Assembly (NCBI GenBank): GCA_013140705.1
Contig: JABFSH010000020.1
Location: forward strand, 124,001 to 188,000
Direction of reading: 5' to 3'
DNA length: 64,000 bases
Source of the DNA: Methylococcaceae bacterium
Lineage (GTDB): Bacteria > Pseudomonadota > Gammaproteobacteria > Methylococcales > Methylomonadaceae
The notes below the pieces were generated by a model. That model did no database searches, was not told where the DNA came from, and saw nothing but the letters and a program-made list of their open reading frames with translations. Below, piece by piece: positions 26,638 through 35,263 of the stretch; the first letter of the stretch is position 1, and every line of letters starts with the position of its first letter. The translations under genes were made by a program, and so were the position numbers.

Positions 26638-26973
26638 ATGCGTTTTACATTTTTAATTTCCATTGTATTCGTAGCTGGTTGTGCTTTTACCTACAAGCAG
26701 CCAGTCACAGTTGCAGTTGAAGCTTCAAAAGAAATTGTTGCAAGTCAGGCGGATATTTTTCGCGCAGCAAAACAAATTCTTGTTTCAGAGGGCTTCCAAA
26801 TAACAAATTCCGATGAATCGGCAGGCGTTATATCAACGGCACCGCGAAATTTTAGCATTACACCTGAACATGTAAATGCCGGACAAAACCCGCAGAAAAA
26901 TGCCGGAAACAGTCAAATACGATCTTCAGAAGTAATTTTTCAGGTTGGAAAATGTGTGGGTTTATTTGGGTAG
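26638..26973 (+). CDS. Putative lipoprotein, possibly truncated
   Basis: A 111-residue protein with a lipoprotein signal: hydrophobic helix (residues 3-13) and lipobox VAGC, with the lipidated cysteine at residue 15. A strong ribosome-binding site (AAAGGAGAG) lies upstream. The middle part (IFRAAKQILVSEGFQI and ESAGVISTAPRNF) resembles small outer-membrane lipoproteins of unknown role. The C-terminal 25 residues look unrelated and the frame soon ends, so the gene may have been cut by the events that left the IS debris downstream. Confidence 0.55.
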   Translation: MRFTFLISIVFVAGCAFTYKQPVTVAVEASKEIVASQADIFRAAKQILVSEGFQITNSDESAGVISTAPRNFSITPEHVNAGQNPQKNAGNSQIRSSEVIFQVGKCVGLFG

Positions 26974-27638
26974 CAAACCGTTAGCAAATTACTCGCGAGT
27001 TTGCAAAGCTGAAATTGGCAAAAATAGCTAAGATGTTGTAAAAAGAGACCGCCAATAAAAACGGCATGACATCGACAAAACCTGCCAGTTAGACCCGATG
27101 TCATGCCCCACACCGTGCTGGGCACGTGTGCAGAGCCAGTATTCCACTTGTGCCTGCGGGTATAAGACGACGGCTCTGTCGATAGTTCGTTGGCACCACG
27201 GATGCCAACGATGGAATTAACCAGCTGATTATTTCTCTGTGCCTGCTGCTGCCAGCAAGTCCACATTTGTAGCCGCTGCGATCGAGGTCAGATCTACTGT
27301 TCCGGCGATTGCTCTCAAGCCGCTCGCCACCGCTCACTGCGCGATGCCGGACGTCGTTATCAGCAAAGTCGCCAAGGTCGCTTTCGACACGCGGAACGGA
27401 CGCGCCGTTATCGACGACGAAAACAACATGTGACGCATCAGGGTTCTCTGGTTTCGGCAAAAGATGATCTACTAACGGTGAACTCGACATCGGTCGAAAA
27501 AGGCGCTGTTATAGACTCAAAGTCGCCGCACTGCAGCGTTCTTTTGTGGAAACGACGTCTCTGACTTTGTTCGTTACGGTTTTCTAGACCGCCGCCGGGT
27601 TCCTAACTGTGTTCAACTAGACCGAAGAGGCACACACT
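26974..27638. other. Gene-poor stretch with a 12-bp inverted repeat, probably IS-related
   Basis: No gene can be supported here. GGCATGACATCG (27063-27074) faces CGATGTCATGCC (27096-27107), forming a perfect 12-base stem with no T-tract. From about 27240 the composition becomes more GC-rich, as in the IS21 gene that follows, so this part may be the left end of that element. Confidence 0.4.
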
Positions 27639-28250
27639 ATGGCCATTCCCCCTGAACTCGAAGCGCAGATTCTGCGTTATTATCATGCCGAAAAATGGCG
27701 AATCGGCACGATAGCGACGCAATTGGGCGTCCATTACGACACCGTCAGCCGTGTCCTGGCTCAAGCCGGGCTGCCCAAGCTCGGTGCGGCACGCCGTGCG
27801 TCGGTGATCGATCCGTATTTACCGTTTATTCGTGACACCTTGGAAACATTCCCGAGACTGACCGCGAGTCGGCTCTATGGCATGGTGAAGGAATGCGGTT
27901 ATCCCGGTCGTCCCAGTCACTTCCGTCATTTAATCTCGTTGCATCGGCCCCGGCGGAAAGTGGAAGCCTATTGTCGTTTACGGACTTTGCCCGGCGAGCA
28001 AGCGCAAGTCGACTGGGGACATTTCGGGTATCTTGACATCGGCCGTGCCCGTCGACCGTTAATGGGCTTTGTCATGGTGCTGTCCTGGTCGCGGATGATT
28101 TATCTCCGGTTTTTTCTGGGCGCGCATATGGAAAATCTCCTGCGCGGCCACGTGGGTGCATTTACAGCGTGGGGCGGCCTTCCGCGTGACCTTTTGTACG
28201 ATAATTTGAAAAGCGCCGTACTTGAACGGCGGGGTCAGGCCTTGGTCTTT
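27639..28250 (+). pseudogene. IS21-family transposase (IstA), 3'-truncated
   Basis: The first 200 codons match IstA of IS21-like elements. There is an N-terminal helix-turn-helix ([23 protein letters not shown]), then the start of the DDE domain with [15 protein letters not shown] (first aspartate) and [15 protein letters not shown] (second aspartate). The expected continuation with the catalytic glutamate is absent. Near 28240-28258 the frame passes into sequence that belongs to an ABC exporter. The istB partner gene is missing. Confidence 0.8.
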
Positions 28251-28565
28251 ATTCTGCTGATGGGGCGGAATTGGCCGGCATCCGATGGAGATTTTGAAGA
28301 AGTTAAAGACTGATGTGTGGAATTGGATTTGGGTGAGTTGCTGGAGCGAATGCCGTCGGGCACTATGCAAATGGTGGGTGAAACTGGATGGCAGTTTTCG
28401 CACGGTGAACGTAGTCGTATATTCTTGGCAAGAATGTTACTACAAAATACGCAATTGACTATCCTGGATGAAAGTTTTGCTGCCCTAGATCCGGAATCAC
28501 TGGAGAAATGTTTAAACTGTGCGTTTAGGAGAGCAAGGACTTTACTTGTGATTGCGCATCCTTGA
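28251..28565 (+). pseudogene. 3' end of an ABC exporter ATPase, with in-frame stop
   Basis: The reading frame first encodes [21 protein letters not shown], then a TGA at 28311-28313. In the same frame it continues CVELDLGELLERMPSG, WQFSHGERSR (the ABC signature, here SHGER), LTILDESFAALDPESL (Walker B and D-loop) and LVIAHP (switch histidine), before a normal stop. So one nonsense codon interrupts the tail of an ABC ATPase domain, and the rest, including Walker A and membrane part, was lost at the IS21 junction. It points toward the small peptide genes on the other strand and may have been their exporter. Confidence 0.75.
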
Positions 28566-28599
28566 ATCCTTTTCGTGCTGAAAACTATTAGGTTTTCTG

Positions 28600-28650
28600 T
28601 AAAAAAACATAAAATGAAAGGGAATGATGCTTGGGCATATCACTCCCTTG
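28600..28650 (-). terminator. Intrinsic terminator after the small peptide gene
   Basis: On the minus strand AAGGGA/TCCCTT (28618-28623 with 28644-28649) forms the base of a longer imperfect stem, followed by a T-rich run ending in seven T residues. It lies 20 bases past the stop of the 45-codon peptide gene and should end that operon. Confidence 0.65.
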
Positions 28651-28669
28651 GCTCGATTGGACTGACTGT

Positions 28670-28807
28670 TTATATGCCTGCACAACGACTAACAGGAACA
28701 ACCACGTCTACGCTGCTATCAGGACTCAGTCCTTTTTTGCTATTGCTTTTGCTATTAATGCCACCGCTATTGACGCCTCCGGCACGCACATTAGATTTAA
28801 CTTTCAT
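28670..28807 (-). CDS. Small peptide 1, candidate RiPP precursor (45 aa)
   Basis: A 45-codon gene, too short for ordinary callers. It begins MKVKSNVRAGGVNSGGINSK and ends in a valine-rich part, VDVVVPVSRCAGI, with a single cysteine at position 42. A GGAG ribosome-binding site lies 7 bases before the ATG. The first ten residues and the bases around the start (TTGGAG, then AATAAA) are shared with a second small gene at 31694-31795. It follows the 609-residue gene by 105 bases on the same strand and is followed by a terminator. A short leader ending AG, then a core of small polar residues, suggests a modified peptide; this is inference. Confidence 0.7.
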   Translation of the reverse strand: MKVKSNVRAGGVNSGGINSKSNSKKGLSPDSSVDVVVPVSRCAGI

Positions 28808-28898
28808 TTATTGCTCCAATCTAATATTTGTTGATTGTTAAGCCATTCAAACAGAATGGCGATTTGCGTTTCTAAGGGTGGATTCCGTTTGGTTGTAC

Positions 28899-28910
28899 AA
28901 AGGTTCAATT
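28899..28910 (-). promoter_or_regulatory. Shared upstream motif AATTGAACCTTT (peptide 1)
   Basis: This 12-mer lies 92-103 bases upstream of peptide 1. The identical 12-mer lies 105-116 bases upstream of peptide 2 (31900-31911), and TTGAACCTT occurs upstream of the 609-residue gene (about 30899-30907). A common promoter element or operator is likely; the GAAC core could be part of an ECF-type -35 box. Confidence 0.4.
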
Positions 28911-28911
28911 G

Positions 28912-30741
28912 CTAAAAATTTTTTTTATGGTCAGAATTTTTTTGCAAAACAATCTCGCTATTTTCAGTAATCTCAATACTGTCTTTGGCTATGGTTATTC
29001 GAATATTGAATAACTCTTCAATGACATCGGTCAGGTAGGCAAGTCGCTTTTCCGCATCGCCATTTAGCAAATTGTGTATGTTAATATCAGCTACATCAAA
29101 AGCGTGAAGCGGGGACGGTCTGCCTAAAAGCTTGTTGATAGCCATTTGGGATTCTTCGGCCAATCGTAAAATGGCCTGCGCTTGAAGAAAGTAGTTCATT
29201 AGACAAGTCAGTAAATTTTCAATATCCCGGTTTTTGGGTGTGTGCAACATCCCACATTTTCGTTGTAATATTGTTCGTAATTGTTTTAAAACACGCTTAT
29301 GGCGTGTTTGCATTACGGGCGCAATCTGTTCAGTTAATGACTTTTGTTCATGCTCTAATCCCAAGCCGATTACGCAATAGTTATAAATGTCAGAATAGCC
29401 CCGTTGACGATTGGCGCGCAAATCTTCTGTGGCGTGATATGTTCGGGTTTTCAGAATATGAATCTGGGTTTGTAAATGTTGATGAAAGGTAGCCAAGGTA
29501 TCTGTTTTGTTTGCGGGCCATGATTCTATAATCTCCCATAGTTGTTCATAGGTTCGCGTCATCACCGGCCAGATCGAAAATACAGTTACATGTGCCATAT
29601 GGCCATAAAGACCGTATTCAAAAGCTGGGTTGATGTTGTCCAGAGCAATTTGAACTTGTGGGTCCAATATTACGGCTTCAGCATCTTTGATGGGTTCTCC
29701 ATTGACGATGACATTCAAAAATTCATCAATCATGGGTTTGGGGCCTGCGCAAACGCCATGCTCTGACGAGAACGCGTGATTGCGTTCGGAGTATTCGTAT
29801 ATTTCAGTGCTGGTGATGGGCGTGTGCGCCGGTCGAGTGGGTTCGCCAAAAGGTACAAAAATCATCTGGTGCATGATCATTCTGAGGCCATCGGTCACTC
29901 GGAATAGCGATGATAAGGCGGGATGCAGTTCGCCGTTTGGCACACGTTGCCTGTGACGCATCAAAAGATAAGTCGGTACGGCCAATACAAGTGTAGAGAA
30001 GGCTTCTAGTCGCCCAACTGTCCAGCCCTCGGGACCCAAAGGAAAGCGTTGTAAATAGGCGTTACGTATCTGTAGTAATGCAACCATCATCTGCGACCAA
30101 TTAGTTCGCATGCACTTGAGAGCAGTGATGTTCATGGGGCGCTCGTCAAGGTAACGACTGCCAGGATAAGGGCAGATTCGCCATTCGGTTGGTATTTCGA
30201 ACCGTAGTGCCTTTGGAAAAACATTGGCTTCGCCAATTTGCCGGCCTTCAGCATCCATAGCGATATGAGCAACCCGAAAAACTGGTATGACCAATTCTAA
30301 ATAACTCAGATCTAATGTACGTCCAGTTAGTACACTAGTGATGGCTTCACATTCAAGCCAGGTATGTGGCACTGAGGTAAATGCAGGGGGGAGCGGTGAA
30401 GGTTGTTTATCCTCAGGTGTAATGATGGGTTCTACATCTGTGTCATCGGCATATTGTAGAATGCCTTCGTCGATAAGCTGTTCAAGTAGTCTTTGAATGC
30501 GCGGCCAGTCATAGCATTGACCCCATTCAGTCGCAGTCTTCGCAACAAAACGCGATTGTTTCGCTAAATTTTCGCCGAATTCAAATAATTCGGGCTCATC
30601 AAACGAAATTTCTTTATCACCATAGTAAAGATGCAGTTCACGTGATCCTGAGGAGTCTTTAGAATACTGGACAATAACTCGCTTATGCAAGGGGAAAACA
30701 AGTTCGTCATCGGCATTTAGTGAATTATGTCGCATGGGCAC
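28912..30741 (-). CDS. 609-residue protein of unknown family, linked to small peptides
   Basis: I do not recognise the family. Residues 1-45 look beta-rich. Residues 48-95 read like a winged helix or RiPP recognition element (PELFEFGENLAKQSRFV, WPRIQRLLEQLIDEGIL), as seen at the front of some peptide-modifying enzymes. The remaining 500 residues are mostly helical, with segments such as ICPYPGSRYLDERPMN, MRHRQRVPNGELHPALSSLF and GVCAGPKPMIDEFLN, but without Walker, radical SAM or dinucleotide-binding motifs. There is no signal peptide and no transmembrane helix. Two tiny paralogous peptide genes lie on either side on the same strand, so it may be their maturation enzyme. Gene-calling confidence is high; function is open. 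Confidence 0.85.
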   Translation of the reverse strand: MPMRHNSLNADDELVFPLHKRVIVQYSKDSSGSRELHLYYGDKEISFDEPELFEFGENLAKQSRFVAKTATEWGQCYDWPRIQRLLEQLIDEGILQYADDTDVEPIITPEDKQPSPLPPAFTSVPHTWLECEAITSVLTGRTLDLSYLELVIPVFRVAHIAMDAEGRQIGEANVFPKALRFEIPTEWRICPYPGSRYLDERPMNITALKCMRTNWSQMMVALLQIRNAYLQRFPLGPEGWTVGRLEAFSTLVLAVPTYLLMRHRQRVPNGELHPALSSLFRVTDGLRMIMHQMIFVPFGEPTRPAHTPITSTEIYEYSERNHAFSSEHGVCAGPKPMIDEFLNVIVNGEPIKDAEAVILDPQVQIALDNINPAFEYGLYGHMAHVTVFSIWPVMTRTYEQLWEIIESWPANKTDTLATFHQHLQTQIHILKTRTYHATEDLRANRQRGYSDIYNYCVIGLGLEHEQKSLTEQIAPVMQTRHKRVLKQLRTILQRKCGMLHTPKNRDIENLLTCLMNYFLQAQAILRLAEESQMAINKLLGRPSPLHAFDVADINIHNLLNGDAEKRLAYLTDVIEELFNIRITIAKDSIEITENSEIVLQKNSDHKKNF

Positions 30742-31418
30742 GCAGTATTAGGGATTAATAATTCTTTTTGCGTTGATCAATTCCATTGATATTGCTGTGG
30801 ACGATCACTATTTTCTTCAAGGCTTGAGTGCCTGAAACAAAATTACTTGACAGGCATAATTTCAAGCTTTTCTTGAGTTAATTTCCAATTAGGGGGCTAA
30901 GGTTCAAAACAACAGAAATTTAATTACACGACACTTAAATGATTGTGCGTACAAGAGTGAAATTAGAGTAATGTTCAATTCAAGTCGACCGGGGAAGTTG
31001 GTCGCCTGTATTCAATTTTTAAATTGCTGTTATTTGGGGGCTTAAATCTGTTGGTGCTTGATAAATGTAAGAGTGAAAACGGGGAATGTTAGTCAAGCTA
31101 AAAGTCAAAGCCTTCGTGACATGTAATTGGTGAGGGCTTCAACAGTCAAGGCTTTAAAGAGTCTTGGTGCTTGGGAAATCATGTGGCGCTACTCTGCGAT
31201 TGCCCTGTTGGTGCTCCAACGGATTTGAATGAATTTAAGTTGTCAGTGATTTTTTGGATCATCAACTTTGTCACGCAAACCACTTAAACAGTTGCATTAA
31301 CTTCCATGCCTCTGTTTCATTATGGAGGTGATGAGTGCACCACAAATGGCGTTTGAGGTGTCACGACTTAGGATTCCGTTAAAAATAACTTCCCGAAATC
31401 ACAAAATCGCCCGGCAAG
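30742..31418. other. Intergenic stretch upstream of the 609-residue gene
   Basis: No gene can be supported in this 680-base stretch. It is A/T-rich, holds the TTGAACCTT motif near 30900 on the minus strand, and must contain the promoter of the 609-residue gene. Nothing else is recognised. Confidence 0.5.
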
Positions 31419-31634
31419 CCGTTCGTGCTGAGCAAAATAAGCCCCCCTTCGGAGGCATGGCGTTACCATGAAACAGTCGCTGTTCGACGTACTTTTTTGT
31501 GTTTTCATATCTTTGCAAGTCATTGATTTTACAAATACAAAAAAGCTGTTTCTTGAGAGCTTGTCGAAGCATGAATGGCTTGCTGCGACGGAGCGGAATT
31601 TTTCCGTCCATCCTTCGACAAGCTCAGACGAACG
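31419..31634. repeat. Dispersed repeat, copy A, with terminal inverted repeats
   Basis: Bases 31419-31572 are nearly identical to 41098-41252 (two substitutions and one extra C). The copy starts CCGTTCGTGCTGAGC, and after a further 50 bases ends GCTCAGACGAACG (31622-31634), close to its inverse. An inner pair GCTTGTCGAAG (31559-31569) and CTTCGACAAGC (31613-31623) makes a REP-like hairpin. Two identical short frames run through both copies but lack gene-like context. It is probably a non-autonomous mobile element. Confidence 0.8.
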
Positions 31635-31693
31635 CAAAAATTTTCTCGGCACCCAATCGGTAAGTTATTTCTTGCCATATCCTTAGTGTAATA

Positions 31694-31795
31694 CTAGGAT
31701 TTCTTAGGTATGACCGGTCCATCAGGGTTTACATTTCTTGGTCTAAGGCCTGAAACACCTTTTTTGCCTGCTTGAATATTTGTTTTAACTTTCAT
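31694..31795 (-). CDS. Small peptide 2, paralogue of peptide 1 (33 aa)
   Basis: A 33-codon gene that begins MKVKTNIQAGKKGVSG and ends GPVIPKKS. The first ten residues match peptide 1 at six positions, with conservative changes at three more (MKVK, Thr/Ser, Asn, Ile/Val, AG). A GGAG site lies 11 bases before the ATG in the same TTGGAG-AATAAAA context. The second halves differ: this one is lysine- and proline-rich and has no cysteine. That pattern, conserved leader and variable remainder, is typical of RiPP precursors. It is the upstream member of the locus; the repeat element lies between it and the 609-residue gene. Confidence 0.65.
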   Translation of the reverse strand: MKVKTNIQAGKKGVSGLRPRNVNPDGPVIPKKS

Positions 31796-31899
31796 GCTTT
31801 TATTACTCCAACGTAATAGAATTGTAACTTTCCGCTTAGTGACGGATTGCAAAAGCAGAAGTTTCGATCTCCTTGTCAGTTAAGGGAAATTACGCTGAT

Positions 31900-31911
31900 A
31901 AAGGTTCAATT
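31900..31911 (-). promoter_or_regulatory. Shared upstream motif AATTGAACCTTT (peptide 2)
   Basis: Exact copy of the 12-mer found upstream of peptide 1, at nearly the same distance from the start codon. Confidence 0.4.
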
Positions 31912-32017
31912 AGAGTTAAAATAAATTTTATAACTCAATGATTTAAGAGTTTTTAAGGATGGTTTCCGGCTTTGGGTGTCTGCATGCCATTGCATTTTCA
32001 CGAAAAAAGCTTGTCGG

Positions 32018-33061
32018 TTAAAGATAAACAACTTTGGATTTTCCTTCGGATTCAATCAATTCGCCAAGGCTAAAGGTAGTTTCACCCCATGCGGATAAGG
32101 TGGTGATGGCTGTTTGTTCATCTTCCGGTGCGACACAAACGATCATCCCTATTCCGCAATTAAAAGTAATCAACATGTCGGCTATGGAAACATTGCCCTG
32201 TACTTGCAGCCATTTGAAAATTTCAGGAAACTTCCAAGCATTGAGCTGGATGTGAGCGTCAAGTCCGGTTGGTATTACTCTAGGCAAATTTTCGGTTAAT
32301 CCGCCGCCAGTGATATGTGCCAGTGCATGAACAGGGACTTGTTCAATCAGAGATAACAGTGATTTCACATAAATCCTGGTCGGTTCCAGCAAGGCTTCGC
32401 CTAAGGTTTTTCCATGAAATGGATCAGAAAGCGAAGAGCCACTATGTGCGATAATTTTTCTAATCAGTGAGTAGCCATTGGAATGCGGGCCCGACGATGC
32501 AATACCGATCAGTTTGTCGCCAGCTTTCACTTTGCGTCCATCCAGAATTTTGCTCTTTTCCACAATACCTACGCAAAATCCCGCCAGATCATATTCACCA
32601 TCAGCGTACATGCCAGGCATCTCGGCGGTTTCGCCGCCGACTAACGCGGCTCCGGCCTGTTCGCAACCCTTGCCGATACCTTCAATGACAGCTGCTGCGA
32701 TATCAACATCCAGCTTGCCGGTTGCAAAATAATCCAGAAAAAATAAAGGTTCCGCACCCTGTACGATAATGTCATTCACGCACATGGCCACCAGATCAAT
32801 ACCCACCGTGTTATGAATGCCTAATTCAATGGCCAACTTGAGCTTGGTGCCAACGCCATCGGTACCTGAAACCAGAATTGGATTCTGATAACGATCCAGC
32901 GGTAGTTCAAACATTGAGCCAAATCCCCCCAAACCTGCCAATACACCGGCGGTTCGGGTTCTGGCTGCAATGGGTTTGATGCGCTCCACCAGGGCATTGC
33001 CCGCCGCGATATCGACGCCTGCACTTTTGTAATTCATGCTTGCTTTGTTATGTTCAGTCAA
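32018..33061 (-). CDS. purM: Phosphoribosylformylglycinamidine cyclo-ligase
   Basis: AIR synthetase of 347 residues, fifth step of purine synthesis, ATP-dependent ring closure. [34 protein letters not shown] and [11 protein letters not shown] are family signatures. I keep the TTG start at 33061, because the resulting N-terminus [18 protein letters not shown] aligns with the usual PurM start; an ATG eight codons later would remove it. A GAGA sequence lies 8 bases upstream. It is divergent from a DUF2066 gene, a common neighbour of purM in gammaproteobacteria. Confidence 0.95.
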   Translation of the reverse strand: MTEHNKASMNYKSAGVDIAAGNALVERIKPIAARTRTAGVLAGLGGFGSMFELPLDRYQNPILVSGTDGVGTKLKLAIELGIHNTVGIDLVAMCVNDIIVQGAEPLFFLDYFATGKLDVDIAAAVIEGIGKGCEQAGAALVGGETAEMPGMYADGEYDLAGFCVGIVEKSKILDGRKVKAGDKLIGIASSGPHSNGYSLIRKIIAHSGSSLSDPFHGKTLGEALLEPTRIYVKSLLSLIEQVPVHALAHITGGGLTENLPRVIPTGLDAHIQLNAWKFPEIFKWLQVQGNVSIADMLITFNCGIGMIVCVAPEDEQTAITTLSAWGETTFSLGELIESEGKSKVVYL

Positions 33062-33137
33062 CGTTGCGTTCTCTTGCTATAGTTAATATTGAATCTGCCG
33101 ATATTGTACAAGACATCATTGGTTTTATGTGAGGGTT

Positions 33138-34214
33138 ATGCGCGTGCTTTTTAGAACTTTGATTATTTGCATAGTATGCTACTGCTCGACGAGTATGGCC
33201 GCCGAAGTTCAAGGCTTGTATGAGACAGAAGTGATTGCAAAAAGCCAGTCGCCGGACGACAGAAATCTTGCGTTTAAAGACGCCTTATCGAGTGTTTTGA
33301 ACAGAGTTGCTGCGGGCAACGACATTATAAATGACCAGGCTGTCCGTACCGCTTTGTCGAATGCCTCGTATTATGTAAAGCAATATCAATATTCTCTCGT
33401 AGAGAATCGTTCCGTATTTGGCAATGGTGGCAGTGAAGCCAGAACGATGCGGGTATTGTTTGACGAACAAGCGCTATTAAATTTAATTAATACCGGAAAT
33501 CTGAAGATATGGGGTGAAAGCAGACCGGAAACGCTCCTATGGTTGGTAGTTGAAGAAAACGGGCAACGCTTGTTTTTTAAACCAGAAACCATGCCGGCTG
33601 TCAATGTTGCTGTGATCAATTCTGCCAAACAAACGGGATTGCCTGTACTGTTTCCCTTGATGGATCTGGATGAACAAAGACTGCTTTCGGTGAACGATGT
33701 ATTAAGCGCTTATCCACAAAATTTACTAGCCGTTTCAGAACATTATGGGGTTGTATCAATCTTGGCGGGTAGGGTTGTGAAAACCCATGACTGCTGGAAG
33801 TCTGATTGGGCTTTTTATTTTGATCAGAGAATTGAACAGTGGACGAAATCTTGCGGCACCTTGCACGATGCCATTCTTATCGGCTTGCAGGGTGTTTATA
33901 ACAAACTGGCTAATTACTACGCGGTCAAGCCTTATGTTATCGAAATGAATGTTGTAACTCTGAAAATTTCCGGCATACTGGGTATGGATGACAGGAACAG
34001 AATTACACATTATTTAAAATCATTGAAAATGGTGAAATCAGTCAACTGGATGAATAGTGATGCCGGTATTGATCGTTTTAAAATCAGTTTTGAGGGGAAC
34101 AAAACTGATCTTGAGGAGATGGTTGGTTTGGGGCGCGTTTTAGATCCCAAAGACACGAGTACACATGGCACGAATGAGCTTGATTATCATGCAGTACCCA
34201 ACCGATTTCACTAA
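33138..34214 (+). CDS. DUF2066-family exported protein
   Basis: A 358-residue protein from ATG 33138; a GTG at 33129 is also possible. A signal peptide ends near STSMAAEV. The first domain, VQGLYETEVIAKSQSPDDRNLAFKDALSSVLNRVAG-like, is the hallmark of DUF2066 proteins found next to purM, and the rest has a later sugar- or peptide-binding-like fold without known motifs. Function is unknown. It shares its promoter region with purM. Confidence 0.8.
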   Translation: MRVLFRTLIICIVCYCSTSMAAEVQGLYETEVIAKSQSPDDRNLAFKDALSSVLNRVAAGNDIINDQAVRTALSNASYYVKQYQYSLVENRSVFGNGGSEARTMRVLFDEQALLNLINTGNLKIWGESRPETLLWLVVEENGQRLFFKPETMPAVNVAVINSAKQTGLPVLFPLMDLDEQRLLSVNDVLSAYPQNLLAVSEHYGVVSILAGRVVKTHDCWKSDWAFYFDQRIEQWTKSCGTLHDAILIGLQGVYNKLANYYAVKPYVIEMNVVTLKISGILGMDDRNRITHYLKSLKMVKSVNWMNSDAGIDRFKISFEGNKTDLEEMVGLGRVLDPKDTSTHGTNELDYHAVPNRFH

Positions 34215-34313
34215 AACCCCAACACGGCAGCTTGAGTTTCATTGAAAAAATAATTAAAGTGCGTTCAGTAGTCTGACAATAATAAATAACTTAAAAAGTC
34301 TGAGGAAGAATTC

Positions 34314-34721
34314 ATGAGAGTATCAAAAGTAAGCAAATGGGTCATGTGTATTGCCATTGTTCTTTCCAATGGAGTTGCCAATGCCTATAGCCCGGAAATG
34401 CAGAAAGAAGTTTGTAAAAAGCCAAAATTCAGAGAATTTGACCTGCCTGAATATAAAGCACCCGACTATCCGGAAGTAGCGCCGGAATCAGAATTTTCAT
34501 TCACACTGTCTGCTTGGGCAAACCCTGAAACCATCAAGGTGATGGCAAAAAAACAACCCGTGCCATTTACTGTTGAAACTACCACCACCTATCATAGAGT
34601 GAAGGCAAGATTGCCGGCTAGTTTGACCGGGCAACATGTAAGAATTGATGTTTCCGTCAAAGCTGTTTTGGGCTGTGACGATCAAACGGGCTGGTTGGTT
34701 AAAGTAGCCGAGAAAAAATAA
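34314..34721 (+). CDS. Small exported protein of unknown function
   Basis: A 135-residue protein with a signal peptide (residues 1-24, ending ANAYS), an acidic proline-rich section (PEYKAPDYPEVAPESEF) and a beta-rich C-terminal domain with one pair of cysteines (Cys34 and Cys119) that could form a disulfide. I do not recognise the family. A GAGGAA ribosome-binding site precedes the ATG. It follows the DUF2066 gene by 99 bases on the same strand. Confidence 0.7.
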   Translation: MRVSKVSKWVMCIAIVLSNGVANAYSPEMQKEVCKKPKFREFDLPEYKAPDYPEVAPESEFSFTLSAWANPETIKVMAKKQPVPFTVETTTTYHRVKARLPASLTGQHVRIDVSVKAVLGCDDQTGWLVKVAEKK

Positions 34722-34795
34722 CTGCTAACACGCTAATCGTTATGATCTCTCGGCTATGTCGAAGAGGTATCTGACCATTGAGATTCCAGAGTCGT

Positions 34796-35263
34796 TTAAT
34801 AGAGCACCTTGTCGGACAATTTCTTCCAGACATTGAATGGCTCGTTGGCAGTTGGTAAATCAATATGTTTCATCACAATACTTCGTTCTGACGGCGGGAT
34901 TGCAATTTCCTGATAAATATAGCTGTCGTCAAAATTGGCGGCAGCCGCATCTTCTCGACTACAGGCAAAATAGACTTTTTTCAGGCGAGACCAATAAATG
35001 GCGCCCAGACACATGGGACAGGGCTCGCAACTGGTGTACAACACACAGTCTTTAAGTTGAAAGTCATTTAATTTTTGGCATGCCAGACGGATGGCCAAAA
35101 TTTCTGCATGGGCGGTTGGATCGAGAGTGCTGGTTACTCTGTTGCCGGAGCTCGATAAGACACAATTATCCTTAACGATTATGGCGCCGAACGGTCCGCC
35201 TCGTCCAGTGTTGACATTGTCGATAGCCAGTTCTATGGCCTGGTTAAGAAAGTTCCGGTGCAT
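34796..35263 (-). CDS. guaD: Guanine deaminase (CDA-fold)
   Basis: A 155-residue zinc deaminase that converts guanine to xanthine. The zinc motif HAE (in PTAHAEILAI) and CEPCPMC are present, and the neighbourhood reads LYTSCEPCPMCLGAIYWSR with FDDSYIYQEI downstream, as in B. subtilis GuaD rather than tRNA deaminase TadA. The start codon overlaps the metA stop (TGATG), so the two are coupled. Confidence 0.85.
   Translation of the reverse strand: MHRNFLNQAIELAIDNVNTGRGGPFGAIIVKDNCVLSSSGNRVTSTLDPTAHAEILAIRLACQKLNDFQLKDCVLYTSCEPCPMCLGAIYWSRLKKVYFACSREDAAAANFDDSYIYQEIAIPPSERSIVMKHIDLPTANEPFNVWKKLSDKVLY

Noticed and set aside
27101-27490. 129-codon minus-strand frame upstream of the IS21 relic
   Set aside because: Composition is arginine/serine/proline-rich as in shadow frames of GC-rich DNA, and no start context is seen.
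28575-28841. Two plus-strand frames over the small peptide 1 gene
   Set aside because: They are antisense to the peptide gene and terminator, have no ribosome-binding site and no family likeness.
31331-31471. 46-codon frame starting MSAPQMAF, entering repeat copy A
   Set aside because: The GGAGG motif is only two bases before the ATG, and half of the frame lies in the dispersed repeat, so it is not likely to be a gene.
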